Shown here: positions 10,924 to 25,257 of the stretch, in pieces
Layout of the letters: the number at the start of each line of letters is the position of its first letter
Position numbering within the stretch: position 1 is the stretch's first letter
Assembly (NCBI GenBank): GCA_900074885.1
Contig: FJUW01000007.1
Coordinates: forward strand, 1,941,609-2,005,608
Reading direction: 5' to 3'
DNA length: 64,000 bases
From: Rhynchosporium graminicola
Taxonomy: Eukaryota; Ascomycota; Leotiomycetes; Helotiales; Ploettnerulaceae
Notes under the pieces: generated by a model
Database searches by the model: none
Told to the model about the DNA's origin: nothing
Seen by the model: the letters and a program-made list of their open reading frames with translations, nothing else
Program-made: the position numbers and the translations under genes

Positions 10924-13910
10924 TGCCATAACCGTCATAATAAAGTCCTATAATATTAATTTCCAAGATATTAGTAGTATTAGTACTATAATTATCTACT
11001 TATAAGGTATATATTAGGAAGACTTATTCCTAATATAAGTATTATAGTTAGCTAGTACTTCTTTAACTACTTAGCAGAGTCCTTCTGACTAGTAGTTTCT
11101 TGAAATCCTTAGATATATTCTTCGTATCCCTTAGTATTTATACGCGGGAAGCTCGTGTTATTCTTTAACGTATACTTCTACTAAGCTCAGCGGAAGCTAA
11201 ACTTTCCTATTAACTTATATAATACTATTCTTAATTATATTCCTTATAATAAGTTCCTTAGTCTTATCTAGGGATATTCTATCTTTCTTCTAGGCTTCTT
11301 TTAAGGTATTATACTAAGGTCTCTTAATTTCTTACTTAATTATAGTAGCTTCTCGAATATTAGTAACTATATCTCTATTATCTAGCTATCTGAATAAGGC
11401 GGTCTTATTATAGACCTTATCGTCCTTATAACTTAGTAATCTACTTAGGGTATCTACTTATATATTATCTTTTCCCTATATATACTTAATAACTAAGTTA
11501 AAAGAAGCGAGTTCCTCTAACTATTAAGCTAATTAACGATTATCTAGGACCTTAGTAGTTATAAAGGTTCGAAGATTCATATAGTCAGTATAGACGATAA
11601 CTAGGAACTTAGCTTCTCATAAGTATATTTTCTAGTATTTAAGTACTTTAACGATTATTATAAGTTCTTTCTTATAAATATTATAATTCTATTCAGCCGG
11701 AGATATTCTCTCTGAAAAGTAAATAACTAAGTATAGTCGTTCTTTATTATCTTACTATAAGTATACTACGCTAATATAAGTATTAGAAGTATCTATCTTT
11801 ATTATACTTTCTTTCTTTTTATCGAAACTATATAAGATTAGTTCTTTTATAAATTCTTTCTTAATCCTCTGAAACGCTTCTTTATACTAGCTAGTCCAGG
11901 TGAAAGGAACGCTTTTCCTTATTAAGCTTATAAATAGTTTAGTAATCTTAGAATAGTTTCTAATAAACTATTATTAGAAGTTAGCGAAACCTAATTATAA
12001 CTATATATCCTTAATATTCTTTAGAGACTCTTATTCCTTTGTAGCTCTTATTTTCTCTAGATTAATACTTATTTCTCTTAAGCGGATAATATATCTTAGG
12101 AAAGTAACTTATTTAACTAAGAATTCGTATTTCGATAATTTTAGTCTAGAATCTACTTTATATAAGGCGTCTATAACTTAAGTAATATAGCTTTAGTATA
12201 TCTCGATAGTCTTTAAGTATACTAGGATATTATCTAGGTAATATATAGCGAATTTCCTAATAAAGTCCTTAGGAATATTATTATTCTGCTTTTAATATAT
12301 AGCTAAGGTATTAGTTAAGCTAAATAATATTACTATATATTCCTATAGCCCTAAAGGTAATACGAAAGTAGTCTTCTACTCGTATCTCTTCTTAATTCGG
12401 ATTAAATTAAACGCGTTATATTAGTCTAACTTAATATATATCTTTACTCTAGCTAGCTTATCCCGTAAGTACTAAGTATTTAGTAAAGGATATATATCCC
12501 TTATAATCCTACTATTAATTATCTAATAGTCTCTATAAGGTCTCCCTTTAGGATCTCCTGCTTTCTTAATTACTAGTATATTAATAGCGTAAAGTAACTT
12601 AGATTTCCGAATCTATCCTTTCTTTACTCTTAACTTCTAATACTCCTTAAGCGTTCTTATAATATTATAATTATAATAGTGAAGTTTCTTTATAATAAGT
12701 ATAAATCTATCCTTAAAGTTTATTTCATAATCCTAGGGTTTATACTTAAGTAGAGCTCTTATATCCTGCGGATCTTCGAATAATTTCGAGAACTTCTTAT
12801 ATAGTTCGAGTAGCTACTTCTAAATATTATCTATCTAACTAGGATAATTCCTAAGTTCTATCTAACTAAGGACCCGACTTAACTAGCTAGAGTCTATTGG
12901 TATTATTATTAAAGAGATAGCGCTAGCCTCTTATTTATTAGCTAATTAATTATATTTATATTTATAATTACTAAATATAACTCTCTTAGTTATCTAGTTT
13001 ATACTAGGATTATAATTATATAGCTATAACGTTCCTAATACGATATCGTATTATCTAGTAAGTATAATATCAAAGTAAAGTATTTCTTCGTATCTATTAA
13101 TAATTATTTTTATTCCTCTTATCTTTCTATAGACTTATTTATCTAATCCGGCGCTTTTTCTATCTAATAAGATAAGATAGTATAGTTTCGGGTTAATAGT
13201 AATAGGAATATTCTATTTCTCGATAAAGATCGGGTTTATAAAGCGTCCTATAGCTCCTAAATCGATAAGTGCTTTTATCTTAATATTATCTATTATAACT
13301 AGTAAGATTAACTAATCGAACTCTCTAGTAGTAGTAAGCTCTAAGTATAGTAGTTCTATTATAGAGTAATCACGTGCTTCTTTAATAATTCTCCTTATTA
13401 TTTCGTCTAACTAGGTCTTAAAGCTAGGTTCATAAGTAATTAGAGTATAAGGTATATAATAATAGAGATTAGCTTACTTTTAAATCAGATCTAGTACTAT
13501 TCTTTAGTAAGTAGCTAGTTCTAACAGGTACTATCTTCTTTATTAATAGCGTTCCTCTTCTATTTCCTTAATAATAGCTTAAGTATCTTTAATTCGAAGG
13601 AACTAATCTAATTATTCGAATTCCTTTAGTTTAAGTTCTTCTTCGAGATTAGCTACGTAACGATCTAGTCGTTCCTTAATATCCCTAGTATTAACTTAGA
13701 ATATAATAGTAGTAGTATCGCGATAAGTAATAACGTAGTCTATACTCAGGTTAAGTATATTATAAGTTCGATAATATTCTATAAAATCGGACTTAGTTCT
13801 ATTATAAGCCTATATTCTTCTTCTATTATTATGATTTCGAAGAGTTCAGTTTTCGTTATTATATAGAAGATTATTATATAAATAGTTTCTTTTATTTATA
13901 ATACTCTAGC

Positions 13911-14141
13911 TATTACGGTCTATACTACAACGGCCTCAGGCTCCTAGGCATTATAGCAGGCAGGGCTAGCGGAATGCGGTTAGTACGTACTAGAGGATAA
14001 TTAGTCAGTATAGCCCTACGGTTATACCTAGAGAGAGAGTCGAGAGTAGAAACCTTCTCTCTATCTTTTCTTCCCTTTACTTAGCGCACCCTTAAGGGCG
14101 AATATAACTCGTTATCTACTCCCTATACCTCTACTATAATA
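13911..14141 (+). repeat. 5' LTR of Gypsy-B (231 bp)
   Basis: It runs from TATTACGG to a terminus aligned with CCGTAATA of the right copy. Differences from the 3' LTR are mainly C/T and G/A transitions, consistent with independent RIP of the two copies. Confidence 0.9.
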
Positions 14142-17100
14142 TAAGAAAAGATCTATTATCTCGCTAGGAAGTAGTAATATCTATACAGAAGCCTTAAGCT
14201 AGTACTACTTTCTTAGTACAACTTCTACGACTTCTACCCTACTTGTACTCGATAACTTCGATTACACGCGCTATCTACTTCTATACCTTAGAAGTAGAGT
14301 ATTTCAGAGAAAGCTAAACTCCCTCTCTTAATTAGTACTATCTCTATAGTATAATTCTACTAAAAAACTCTATTGCGATATTTTTTACGCCCTTAGCCTT
14401 ATGCTTAGCCTTACGTATCCTCGACCTTAAACCCTTCGAACCTCCACGACCTTTACGAAGCTCTCTCCTACGATTCTAACTCTATATATACTTATAAGAA
14501 GAGAACTCGATAGCTAAAGTAAAGTGAACTCGTAAAAGGAATCTAAAGTAAACCTAATTAGTAACCTCCTAATACCTTAAATATATACTCTACTAAGGGA
14601 CTTTAAGAACGTACTTACTCTCGCGCTATATTAATCTTTACCCCCTTAAATAAGTTACTATTAAGCTTTAAGTCCCTCTTAAGCGCGTTTCTTAGCTATA
14701 GTAAGCCCTTCTATATATAACCGCGCTAAAGCACTCGAGAGCCCTCTATACTAGATAGACTCGGGTTCCCTGAATAAAAGAGGAAGAGCGAAAGCGCGTT
14801 AGCAGAGGATACTATTAGAGATACTATTAAGAGTGATATTATTAAGGAAGAAACCGGTTTAGGGTCTAATAATAACGACTTCGAGGAAGCGGACGAGGAA
14901 CCTATACCTCTAAAGTTAACCTTAACTATCGATATTACTACTGCCCCCTTACCTATATTATCTCTAATCTCTCTTACTTCGGAAATACGAAGTACTATAC
15001 TTATTTCTTAAACTGACTTTCCGCTAGAATTTATTATAGCGCTTTCTAGTTTCTTAGATAAGTAGATATAAGTTATAAACGCTACTATTACTACTACTAT
15101 AATTACTACTCTTACTCTAGAAGCTAACACTAATACTACTAGGAAGTCACGATCCCTTACTATAGACCTCTAACTTACTATAGATTACTTTCTTCTAAAA
15201 CTCGATAATACTATAAAAGCTATTAAGTCTTATTGAGTTAAGTTCTCCCGCCTTCTCTTTACTAATTATAATAATAAGATTAAGTATAATACGTAGAAAA
15301 TAGATATAAAGCTCTTCTTAGAAGAATATTCTAGTAACTTCCTCGCTAGCGATATATAAGTTAAAGTTTACTTTAAGTATATTAGAGGAGAAGCTAAGAC
15401 TATTATCCTCTAATATATAGATACTAGTACTAATAGCTAATTCAAGACTGCTTCTAATATCCTCAGAGGTTTAGACTAGCGCTTCTTTAATTATAATCGT
15501 ATCTAGCGTGCTAAAGCTACTTATAAGAACCTGAAGATAGCCGGAAATATAACTTATAACTAGTTCCGAGTTAAGTTCACTAACCTTACTACTATAAGTA
15601 AGATCTCTAGAGATAGGTAGTTTAAGGATATCCCTAAGAAGATCTTCTCTATATTAAAGGCTTATATTATAGTCGAAAAATATAAGATAAATAGTAATTA
15701 TAACTTCCTCGATAAGTACTTAGCTATTATAAATCGCGAGTCTTATAATATTACTACTAAGGAGAACCTTATTAAGAAGGCAGCTCTTATTACTACTACT
15801 CTCGTCAGAACTCCAGGTATCCTTAAGAGAGAGACCTCCTTCGGTATCGAACGTGCTACTAAGAGTAGCTCCTAGATTAACGATTATACTACTAAGTTAG
15901 CTATACGATTCACTTCTAAGACTATCTTACGAGTACCTTGTACCCCTACTACTACTAATACTTATCGCCTCTATAAGAAGGAAAGTTATTAGGCTTATAA
16001 ATACTCTAACGCTATAAAGATCGCTAAGATAACCGGCTAGACTATAGAGGATATCGCCGCTATATATAGCGCGGAGAAGGATAATAATAAGGATAGCTTA
16101 TAACCTATTAAAGTTAATAAGCTATTAGGAAACTCTTAAGCTATAGAATAGTCTCCTCCTATAGTAAATACTTCGATTTATAGAAAGACTTAAATACCGA
16201 TTTCTATTCTCTTACTAGAGGGAACTAATTCCTAGTTAATATTAAATTAGGAAGAAATAGATTATTTATTAAAATAACTATATATATTAATAGCAGAGTA
16301 AATATCTTTAGCGCGCTTCGTACCTCTATTGCTCTCTAACTCCGTGACTTATTAAGTATTAAAATCCTTACTCTCCCTAAACTAATTATACTTACTAGCT
16401 ATAATAGGTAAGCTAGCGTAGCTATTACCTACGTAATTCTCCTTACTCTTATAATAGATCGCTGCCGCGTTAACTTCCTATTCTTAATTACTAACCTAAG
16501 AAGTAATAATATACTTATCAGCCGGAAGTTCTTAAAGTACTATAATCTTAAGAAGAATTATAATCGCCGAATAAAGAACTATTTAGAATAGCTATTTAAT
16601 ATACTACTATAGTATTACTTCGATAAACGTCTCGAGCTACTCTTACCTCCTAAGACGCTTATATTAAATATATAGTACTAGCTAGACTAGTAACAACGAG
16701 ATACTCTATTTAAATAAAAGCTTTCTGCGATATAAGCTCCTTTATCTCTTTAACTAAAGAAGATTCAAAAATATCCCTTCTTATTTATTAGAGAGCTTAA
16801 GTAAAAGTTCTTAAGAATAAATAAGTTACTCGCTGATTACTAACTAACGAATTCGCCCTTTACTACTTATAATCCCGTATTAAGAGTCGAGTAAGCTAAT
16901 TAAGCTCTCTAACGCTAGACTAACGCTATAGTAGTTCGCTGGGCTAAAAGAGAGCTATATAAAACTAATATCAGTTTAATTTCTACTGCTTCTATACACT
17001 AGTTCTACTTATATTAGAAATACTATAAAAAGGCCCCTGATAATAATTCGGAAGTTCTTATTACTTTCCTTAAAGAGATTTAAAACGAGATCAAATAACA

Positions 17101-20100
17101 TTAGAATAAGCTCGCTACTATTACTATAGAGTTATTAGCTCTTAATACAGGTCTATTCTTATTAGAGGCTCGCGAAGCTAAGTACTAGTAGAATAATAAG
17201 CTAGTTATAAAACGCCTTCTTAAGAAGTAGAAGGAGTTTAAAGAGCTATTCTCTACTAGAGCCTCAGATAACCTCGTAGTAAGAAGACCCGCTATCGACC
17301 ACGAGATCAAGCTTACTAGTAAAAATACGCTTACGACTAAACCTCTCTAGCGTATATTAGATAAATACCTCGCTAAGGCTAAGCGTTATATCACTAAGAA
17401 CCTCTATAAAGGCTTTATCGCATTATCTAATACTCCTTAAGCTGCACTAATCCTAATAGCTAAAAAAGCAAGTAGTAAGCTATAATTCTATATTAACTTT
17501 CGGAAGCTAAATAAGCTTACCTAGAAGGACTTATACCTTATTCTATTAATCGATAAGATAATAGTACGAATCTCTAAAGCGAAAATCTTCATAAAGGTCG
17601 ATATTTAATAGGTATTTTATAAAATCCGTATATCGAAAGATTCTGAAGATTTTACTACCTTTCGCACTTGATACGGGATATATAAGTATAAGGTACTTCT
17701 CTTTAGCCTTATAAATAGACTAGCTACTTTTCAGCGTTTTATTAATAATATATTAATAGAGTATTTAGATAACTTCTGCTTAGCGTACTTAGATAATATC
17801 TTAATCTATTCAGACTTAGAAGCAGAGTACGATATCTATATACGAAAGATTCTCGAGATTCTATAGGCCTATAGCCTTTAAGCTGATATTAAGAAGTCTG
17901 AATTTAGTATTACCTATACGAAGTTTCTTAGATTTATTATTAGTATTAATAGAATTAAAGTTAATCCCGAGAAAATTAAAGTTATTAAGAACTAGGAGTA
18001 TACTAGTAATATTCGCAGCATATAGAGCTACCTAAAGTTTATAACTTCTACTAATAGCTTATTAAAGACTATAGTAGTATCTATTGATCGCTTATATTAT
18101 TAACTGGAAAAGATATCCCCTTTTATTTCACTAGAGCTTATAAGGAAGTATAAGAGCGTCTATAGCACGCCTTATAGATAGCTCCTATCTTATATTATTA
18201 CGACCTATTTAAGTAGACTAGACTCGAAACCGACTCTTCGGATAGGGTAGTAGCTAATATACTCCTATAACTTTAAGAAAATAGAATATTCTATCTAGTC
18301 AGTTTCTTCTCTAAGACTATAATCGATATAGAACTAAACTACCTATTCTACGATAAAGAGCTACTCGCGATCTTCTATTCCTTTTAGTAGTATAAGCCTA
18401 AGCTACTTAAAGTATAGAAAACTATTTATATCTATACTAATTACTATACCTTAGAGTATTTCATAATAACTAAGGATCTTAACGTATAATAAGCGAGATA
18501 AGCTAAATTCTTTATCTAATTCTACTTTAAGATTATATACCGAATAGGGATTATAAATACTCTAGCTAATATATTATCACGCTATAATCAGGACCTCTCT
18601 CTACTAGAAGCTAGAAAGCGCGTACTTCAGAACTAATAGCTAATCCTAAATAATAAGATCAGTAATAAAGTGCTTTAAGACCTCTAAGACTCGCTTATAA
18701 TTACTAAGTTCTATTACGAGCTCTAATAGGAACTCCTAAGACCTTCCTATAAGCTAAAACCCGTGACCCCGGCTTACTAATAGAATTACCTACGAGTAGA
18801 GACGAAGAGTTCCTTATAAGAGAAGCTCCTGATACTACTACTATAGTTACTTATAATATCGAGAACTATAATATTATTAACTAAGTCTTTTCAGCTAATA
18901 AGGAGTCTCCGGAGCTAAGACCTCTTCGGGAGGAGGCAAGATAGAAGTATCCCGACTATTAGTTAGTCCGCGGAAAGCTCTTCTTTTAAGGGCGATTAGA
19001 AGTCCCTACCGAGCCTCTAAAGCTACGAATAGCACTTATTCGCTATATTTATATATAACTATAAGTAGTATATACTAGGAATACGAAAGTCAAGCTACTT
19101 CTTAGTCGCAGCTACTACTAGAGGAGTATAATAGCGGATATTATACGCTATATTATAAATTATAGCTATATATAGATAAAAGCGAAAAGAGATAAGACCC
19201 TTAGGTTCCTCTATCCCTTACTGATCCTAGTACGACCTTATTAGCATCTGACTATAGATTTCATAGAGTTATTATTAGACGAGAGTAGCTTCGACGCTAT
19301 ATTCGTAATTATAGATAGATTATTAAAGAAACTAGTATCTATTCCTTACTATAAAACGATTATAGCTAGATAGATAGCTAAGCTCTTTACTATCTACTAG
19401 AGCTATTACTTTAGTATATCTAATTCGATCGTTTCGGATCGTAGACTATAGTTCATTTTAAGCTTCTAGAATAAGTATTACTATATCCTTAGTACGAAAG
19501 TCAAGCTAACTACTACGTATAACCCGAACGTTAATAGCTAGACTAAGATTATAAACTAATAGATTAAGTAAAGACTATATCCTTTCTATACTTATTATTA
19601 AGATAACTAGAGCTTATTACTCCTAGTAATAGATATCGCGTAGCTTATACTTCCTCACGAGTTACTTAGTAATATATCTCTATTTTAGCTACTTAATAGC
19701 TATAAAGTAAGAACCTCCTAGGACCTTATTAATCTAATACCTCTAGTAACTACTACTAAGGCTGTTAATTAAGAGGATACTCTTCGTATAGCTACTCGGA
19801 TAATAGCCGCTACGGAATTCGCAAAATCCTTACTTAAGAGTTAATAAGATAAAATAGAGCGCCTAGCTAATTGTAATTGCCGCGAGGTAGATTAGAATAT
19901 TAGAAATAAGATTATAGTTTCTATAGTAAATTAGAAGATAAATAGACCTTCTAGGAAGCTCTCTAATAAGTAGTGCGAGCTAGTAGAAGTACTAGAAAAG
20001 ATAGAGGAGAGTTAGAAGCTTAAGCTATCAGAGGAATAGTAAATCTACCCTGTTTTCTACTTATACTCGCTACGTAAGTATACTGAAAACTCGCTACTAG

Positions 20101-20512
20101 AACAGGTACGATAAGCACTAGTACTAATTTAGCTACTTCCGGAGTAAGATAAGTAAGAGATCGAAACTATCTTAAGCTTAAGGATTTCTCGTAGTACCTT
20201 ATAATACTAAATCAAGTAGATAAGAGCTAATAACGATCTCGAATAGTACTCTTACTTAGACGCTATAATAGCCTCTCACTTACTTAAGCGTTTCTACCTG
20301 CGATACTTAGTAGTAAAAGGACTGCTATAACTCCTCCCGAAGTAGCTAGAGGCGTATAATAAAGGTATTAATAACTATAGCGAATTAGAGGACGATATAC
20401 TTATAATAGCTACTACTTATATATAGTTCTTTAAGAGAGAAGGAGGGAATTAGCGTTTTTACCGGATTTTTTAAGCTTCGAGGACGAAGCCCTTCTCGGA
20501 AGGGGGAGGTAG

Positions 20513-20743
20513 TATTACGGTCTATATTATAACGGCCTCAGGCTCCTAGGCATTATAGCAGGCAGGGCTAGCGGAATACGGTTAGTGCGTACTAGAGGAT
20601 AATTAGTTAGTATAGCTCTATAGTTATACCTAGAGAGAGAGTCGAGAGTAGAAACCTCCTCTCTATCTTTTCTTCCTTTTACTCAGCGCACCCTTAAGGG
20701 CGAATATAACTCGTTATCTACTCCCTGTGCCTCTGCCGTAATA
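20513..20743 (+). repeat. 3' LTR of Gypsy-B (231 bp)
   Basis: It follows the polypurine tract at about 20,498-20,512, starts TATTACGG and ends CCGTAATA, a perfect 8-bp terminal inverted repeat. It is followed by the target duplication CTAGC. Confidence 0.92.
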
Positions 20744-21064
20744 CTAGCTTTCTTAGTCTTTATCTAGAAGTTTAGCTAAATTCTCTTCGAATTCTTCGCT
20801 AGATTTATAAGCTATAAAGTCCTGCGAACTCCATTCTGCGCTAGAAGCTTCTTAGTAATCTTTTCTTTCGGCTAGTCCGAATTCTCTCTTAGGTTTATTC
20901 TAAGGTTTCCTTTTCTATTTCTTCTTCTAAGAATAATCACGTGCGAGATATCCTAGCTTATTATACGTATAATAGAGACCCTTCTCTTAACGTTTATCTT
21001 TCTTAGCTTAGCACTTAGATCCTCTCTTTACTCTATCTATTTCTATTAGATTATAATAGTTATA

Positions 21065-21250
21065 TATTGCGAGGATATAGGTCTTGGCATGGATCAGGTG
21101 ACTATAGTCACGTGCATAGTCCGTGCGGATATTCCTAGATAATATCTTCTGTCGACTCTCCATAGTAATTAGTACTATAATACTACTAATATTATTCATA
21201 CGATTACTACCTCTATACCTTACTCTGAAGATCAACGTAACCTTACCATA
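21065..21250 (+). repeat. 5' LTR of Copia-1 (186 bp)
   Basis: It is nearly identical to 35,499-35,684. The first dinucleotide is TA here and TG in the right copy, a direct RIP-type change. Short open frames that cross either LTR are not genes. Confidence 0.92.
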
Positions 21251-24200
21251 GGTTATGAGCCCCGATAGCCAGAAGTAGAGTAGTACTCAAAGAAGCAGTA
21301 GTACTATGATTCTTAATAGTAAGCGTCGAACTATTTCTTAGTACTAAGAGTAAAGATTCAAGTTGCGAGCTTCTGATTAAGGTACAATATACGCGTATAG
21401 TTCAGTTAAACTAGCGCGTCTTTCTATAGCAAATATAGTCGCGCAGAGTACTAGTAGAGAGAGTTCTTCAGCTATCGCACCTACGCTACTATCATTAGAA
21501 GAAGTCGAAGAAGTGTACTCCGATAACTCTAGCTCTATTAAAGAGTCTTTAGAGTCTTCAATACTATATATAAGCTATATAGTACTTAATACTCGTACTC
21601 GTATAGCAGTTAAAGTCGACGATTCCGAAATTATCACATCTCGAGGTGCAGAGTCTTCCGCGCTAGCGCTAGAACCTACCTAAGTCCCTAGGACTCAAAA
21701 TATACCCGATTTACCCCCTATAGATGCTAAATCGACGTCCTAGGACTATCCAGAGGATCCGGAAGACTCGGAATCGGAACTTATTACTACGACTATACTA
21801 GAAGAGCCGTATAAACGCAAGAAGATAAGTAGCTCTATATCTTTGAACTTAGCAGATAGCTATAAGCTCAAGGGAGAAGAGAACTACACGGAATAGAGAG
21901 ATAAAGTACTAAATATTACTAAAACTAATAGAATTAGTAAGTTTCTTAACGTTAAGTCGCGCGACTATATACCTAAAGAGGTAGATAAATAGGATAACGA
22001 TATCGATAATAAAGCACTTAAGAAGTAGTAAGATTAGGAGTCTAGAGAGAGTTAAATAAAGCTAGTAATCACGTTGAATTATAAGGCCGGACCTCTCGCG
22101 CATATAACTAGTAAAACTACCGTATTAGATATATAAGAGGCCTTATAGGCGCAGTATAAAGGAGGTAGTAATATACTAGTATATAACGCTATATAAGATT
22201 ACGTTAAGCTCTAGTATAACGATTTCAACTCCTTAGAGAAGTTTATTATCGCTTTTAAGCTCTTAATTATCAAATTAGAGACTTTGATAATAGCTCTACC
22301 TCTAGTATAGTATCTAATTATATTTATTACTATAGTTTCAGAGAAGTAGCTTATATAAGCTAAAAGATAACGTTCTCTCTTGAGAGTTTCTTCTAGTAAT
22401 AACTTAAAGATAAATAAGAAAGCTAACTTAGGAGTGACTTTAGTTAGTTTAATCGAAGATATTACTAACAAGGTAAGAGCGAGTGACTCTACTAGAAAGA
22501 TAGCAGGTTAAGCTCTATATAGTAATAAGTCTATACCTAAGAAAGGAAGCAGCGAAGGAGCTACTAAGCCGGCTAGTGAAGATTAAACTAGACCTACTTA
22601 TAAGCACTATAAATAGATATCGCTAAAGTATACTCTAGAGAACTGTTTTATTATTAATAAGTAGAAGAAGAAGGAGTTTAAGGAGAAGTCTGGAAAGAAG
22701 TGGATCCCGTATACCGAATAGCTAAAGAAGAAGAAGGGAGAGAGTAAGACTAATAAGACTAATAAGAAGAAGACTAGTAATAGAAAGAAGAAGGATAATG
22801 ATTCCGACGATAGTAGTATCTTTAGCGCAGCCCTTATATTATGTTTCCCTATTATTACGGCTTCTATAGCTATATTCTCTTATTATAATAAGTCACGATA
22901 GCTCTTCGATACCGGCGCTACGGAGCATATATCTAACGACCTTTCCAAATTTACCTTATATATACTAAGAGACGATTTATAGTGTATACTTACTATTAAT
23001 AGGCCGTTACGCCCTACCGGGATTAGAAGTTATACTATTAAGGCGCTAAAGACCGACGGTATAGTACGTATATTAGAGTGCTATAATATATTATATATCC
23101 CGTAGTCTCTAGTCTACTTATACTCCAGTTCTAAATTGATTAAGTTAGGAGGTTATTTACGCAGTTCTGTTCTCTATACATCTAAGGAGAAGGAGATCTA
23201 TACAATTAATAAGAATCTATTTATTATTAAAGAAGAGACCTCCGGCGCAGGGTACGCTAGCCTTCCGGGTTTGAGCTTACCTGCAGTAGTAGAGCAAGCT
23301 ACAGTCGATATAGAGCTTTAGTATAGACATATGTATCACGCTAGCTTTAACGTAGTACGACGCACTTAATCTATAGTTACTAATATGAAGTTTATAGAGC
23401 TCAAGACTAGTAGAACTCGCCTTTGCGCACTATATAAGAAAAGCCGACTTATTCGGAAAGTTAATAAGGTATCGGCACGTGCACGACCTACTAGATCGAT
23501 AGATAAAATCTATATAGATATAGTATACCTTAAACCTAAAGGTCTGAATAGTTACTCTTACGCCTCTATCTTCTTATGCGCCTATTCGACTAGAAAGTAG
23601 GCCTTTACTTACGCTAAGAAGTCGGATATATACCTAGCTAATTAAAAGCTAATTAAGTTAGCCGAAATATAGTATTACTATAAAATTAAGATATAGAGAT
23701 ATAATAGGAGTAAGGAGTACTCTCCCTCTCAGATGAAAGAGCTTGCTAACTACCTTAGAATACTACTAGAGGAGTCTACTCCGTATACTCTAGAGTAAGA
23801 TAGAAGAGCTGAACGCTCTATACGTACGATTATCGAGAAGGTACGTATAGTTATAATAGACCAGAATATACCTGACTATATATAGCCGGAAATTCTACTC
23901 GCCTATATATATATCGCTAACCTTACCTCTACTTCTAGAGTAGAAGGGAAGACTCCTTTTAAGTGCTTCTAGGACGATAATAAACTAGGGATGAACTATA
24001 CTCCCTCTATTAAGTATCTCTATATATTAGGATATCCTATCTTTATACTAATTAATAAGGAGAAGAGAGTCTAGAGCTATAAGGTAGCTCCTAGAGCTAA
24101 AAAGGGTATTCTAATAGGATTTGAAAGTTATAATATCTATAGATACCTAGTTAATAGAAAGGTAGTTCGTACCTCTTATCTACGGTTTAATAAAGATAGT

Positions 24201-24672
24201 TTAGTTATAGAACCTCACGAAGAAGACGCTATAATAGTACCTTAAACTAGGGGTGATTCTATCGATAATTTGAGCTAAAATCAGGACGCCGAAGTTACTA
24301 GTACTACTCCTGATATAGGTATCATAAGCTAAGACGAGGATTCTGAAGTCGAAATCGATAATACGGAAGATACCGAGTCTATAGTCACGGACGAAGTTCT
24401 AGTACTAGAAGTCGATATCCTAGAGCAAGTTACTATATAAAAGAAGCGTAGTAGGCCTCCTAGATCTAAGAACTATATGCCGGAGTATATTCCTAGGGCT
24501 ATACGGTCTAGCTGTAATAATCCGTCGCCTGAGGTAATACCGGAACTAAATAATAGCTACTCCTATGTAATTTCACTACTTGAAGGAGTATAAGAGAGTA
24601 CTAGTCAGTATCGACTAGCCTTCTATATAGCTTAAGAAGCGTCGCTATTTTTAGACGATCCGACTACCTTAG

Positions 24673-25168
24673 TGTAACGTTCCTGGTTCTGACTAGTACG
24701 CGGTATACAGGCTCGTCGGTTAGTATCAGCTATAAAGTAAAGTAAACAAGAAGTTCGGTTCTTAATTAGAATTAAGACGTTATAAGCAGGTATTAATTAC
24801 TATATAAATTTGAGCACGAAGCTCCTATCTAATAGCAGAAGTGCTAGTTTTATATAGAATTTTCGTTCCCTTATACTAGCTATATAAGACTATCTTATAG
24901 AGCGCGCAAGCTCTCGCGACCTATCTAGTAGTCTAGTATATCACGTGATCCTAGATCACCTATAGCTATAATACTATTATTACTTTAATACAGGTAGATA
25001 TATAGTACTACTCGCTAGTTTATACTATAACTATATTAGTATCTTTCCTCTAATAGTACTAACTCTTTTCTAGTACTAAAACCCGTCTAGTACTTACTAC
25101 TAGGTAGTACTATTAGTATTCTAGTACTAGGACGGTTTTAGTACTAAGAACTATACTAGTTCGTAACA
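24673..25168 (-). repeat. 3' LTR of Gypsy-A2 (496 bp)
   Basis: It starts TGTAACG and ends GTAACA on the plus strand. It is adjacent to a purine-rich tract when read on the minus strand (about 25,169-25,182), so it is the 3' copy. It holds an interrupted palindrome around a CACGTG core (about 24,950). Confidence 0.92.
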
Positions 25169-25257
25169 CTATCCCTCTTCTGTCTTAGCGTATCCTTACG
25201 CTTAAGTACGCCTAAGGAAATATTAATAACTACTTATAGCTATCTCTTTCTTTTATT

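Larger units (their letters stand above)
13911..20743 (+). mobile_element. Gypsy-B: complete but RIP-dead Ty3/gypsy retrotransposon
   Basis: Two 231-bp LTRs (13,911-14,141 and 20,513-20,743) enclose a 6.8-kb element flanked by the 5-bp duplication CTAGC (13,906-13,910 and 20,744-20,748). The uninterrupted target is visible in Gypsy-A2. Plus-strand domains are a gag-like region (about 14,800-15,900), a weakly readable protease region (about 16,200-16,600) and reverse transcriptase (about 17,460-18,100, with AYLDNILIYSD near 17,785). RNase H (about 18,180-18,560) and integrase (about 19,050-19,700, with FDAIFVIIDRLLKKL) follow. A purine tract precedes the 3' LTR. The original TG...CA LTR ends have become TA...TA, as RIP predicts. 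Confidence 0.92.

Noticed and set aside
21008..21235. A 75-codon minus-strand frame (and its mate on the plus strand at 35,557-35,769)
   Set aside because: Both lie mostly within the Copia-1 LTR copies and have no protein resemblance.
22211..22471. An 86-codon minus-strand frame inside Copia-1 gag
   Set aside because: It is antisense to retrotransposon coding sequence. RIP removes stops on one strand as often as it adds them on the other in AT-rich DNA.
23136..23600. Two plus-strand frames that look like genes
   Set aside because: They are surviving pieces of the Copia-1 polyprotein (between protease and integrase), ended by RIP stops, not separate genes.
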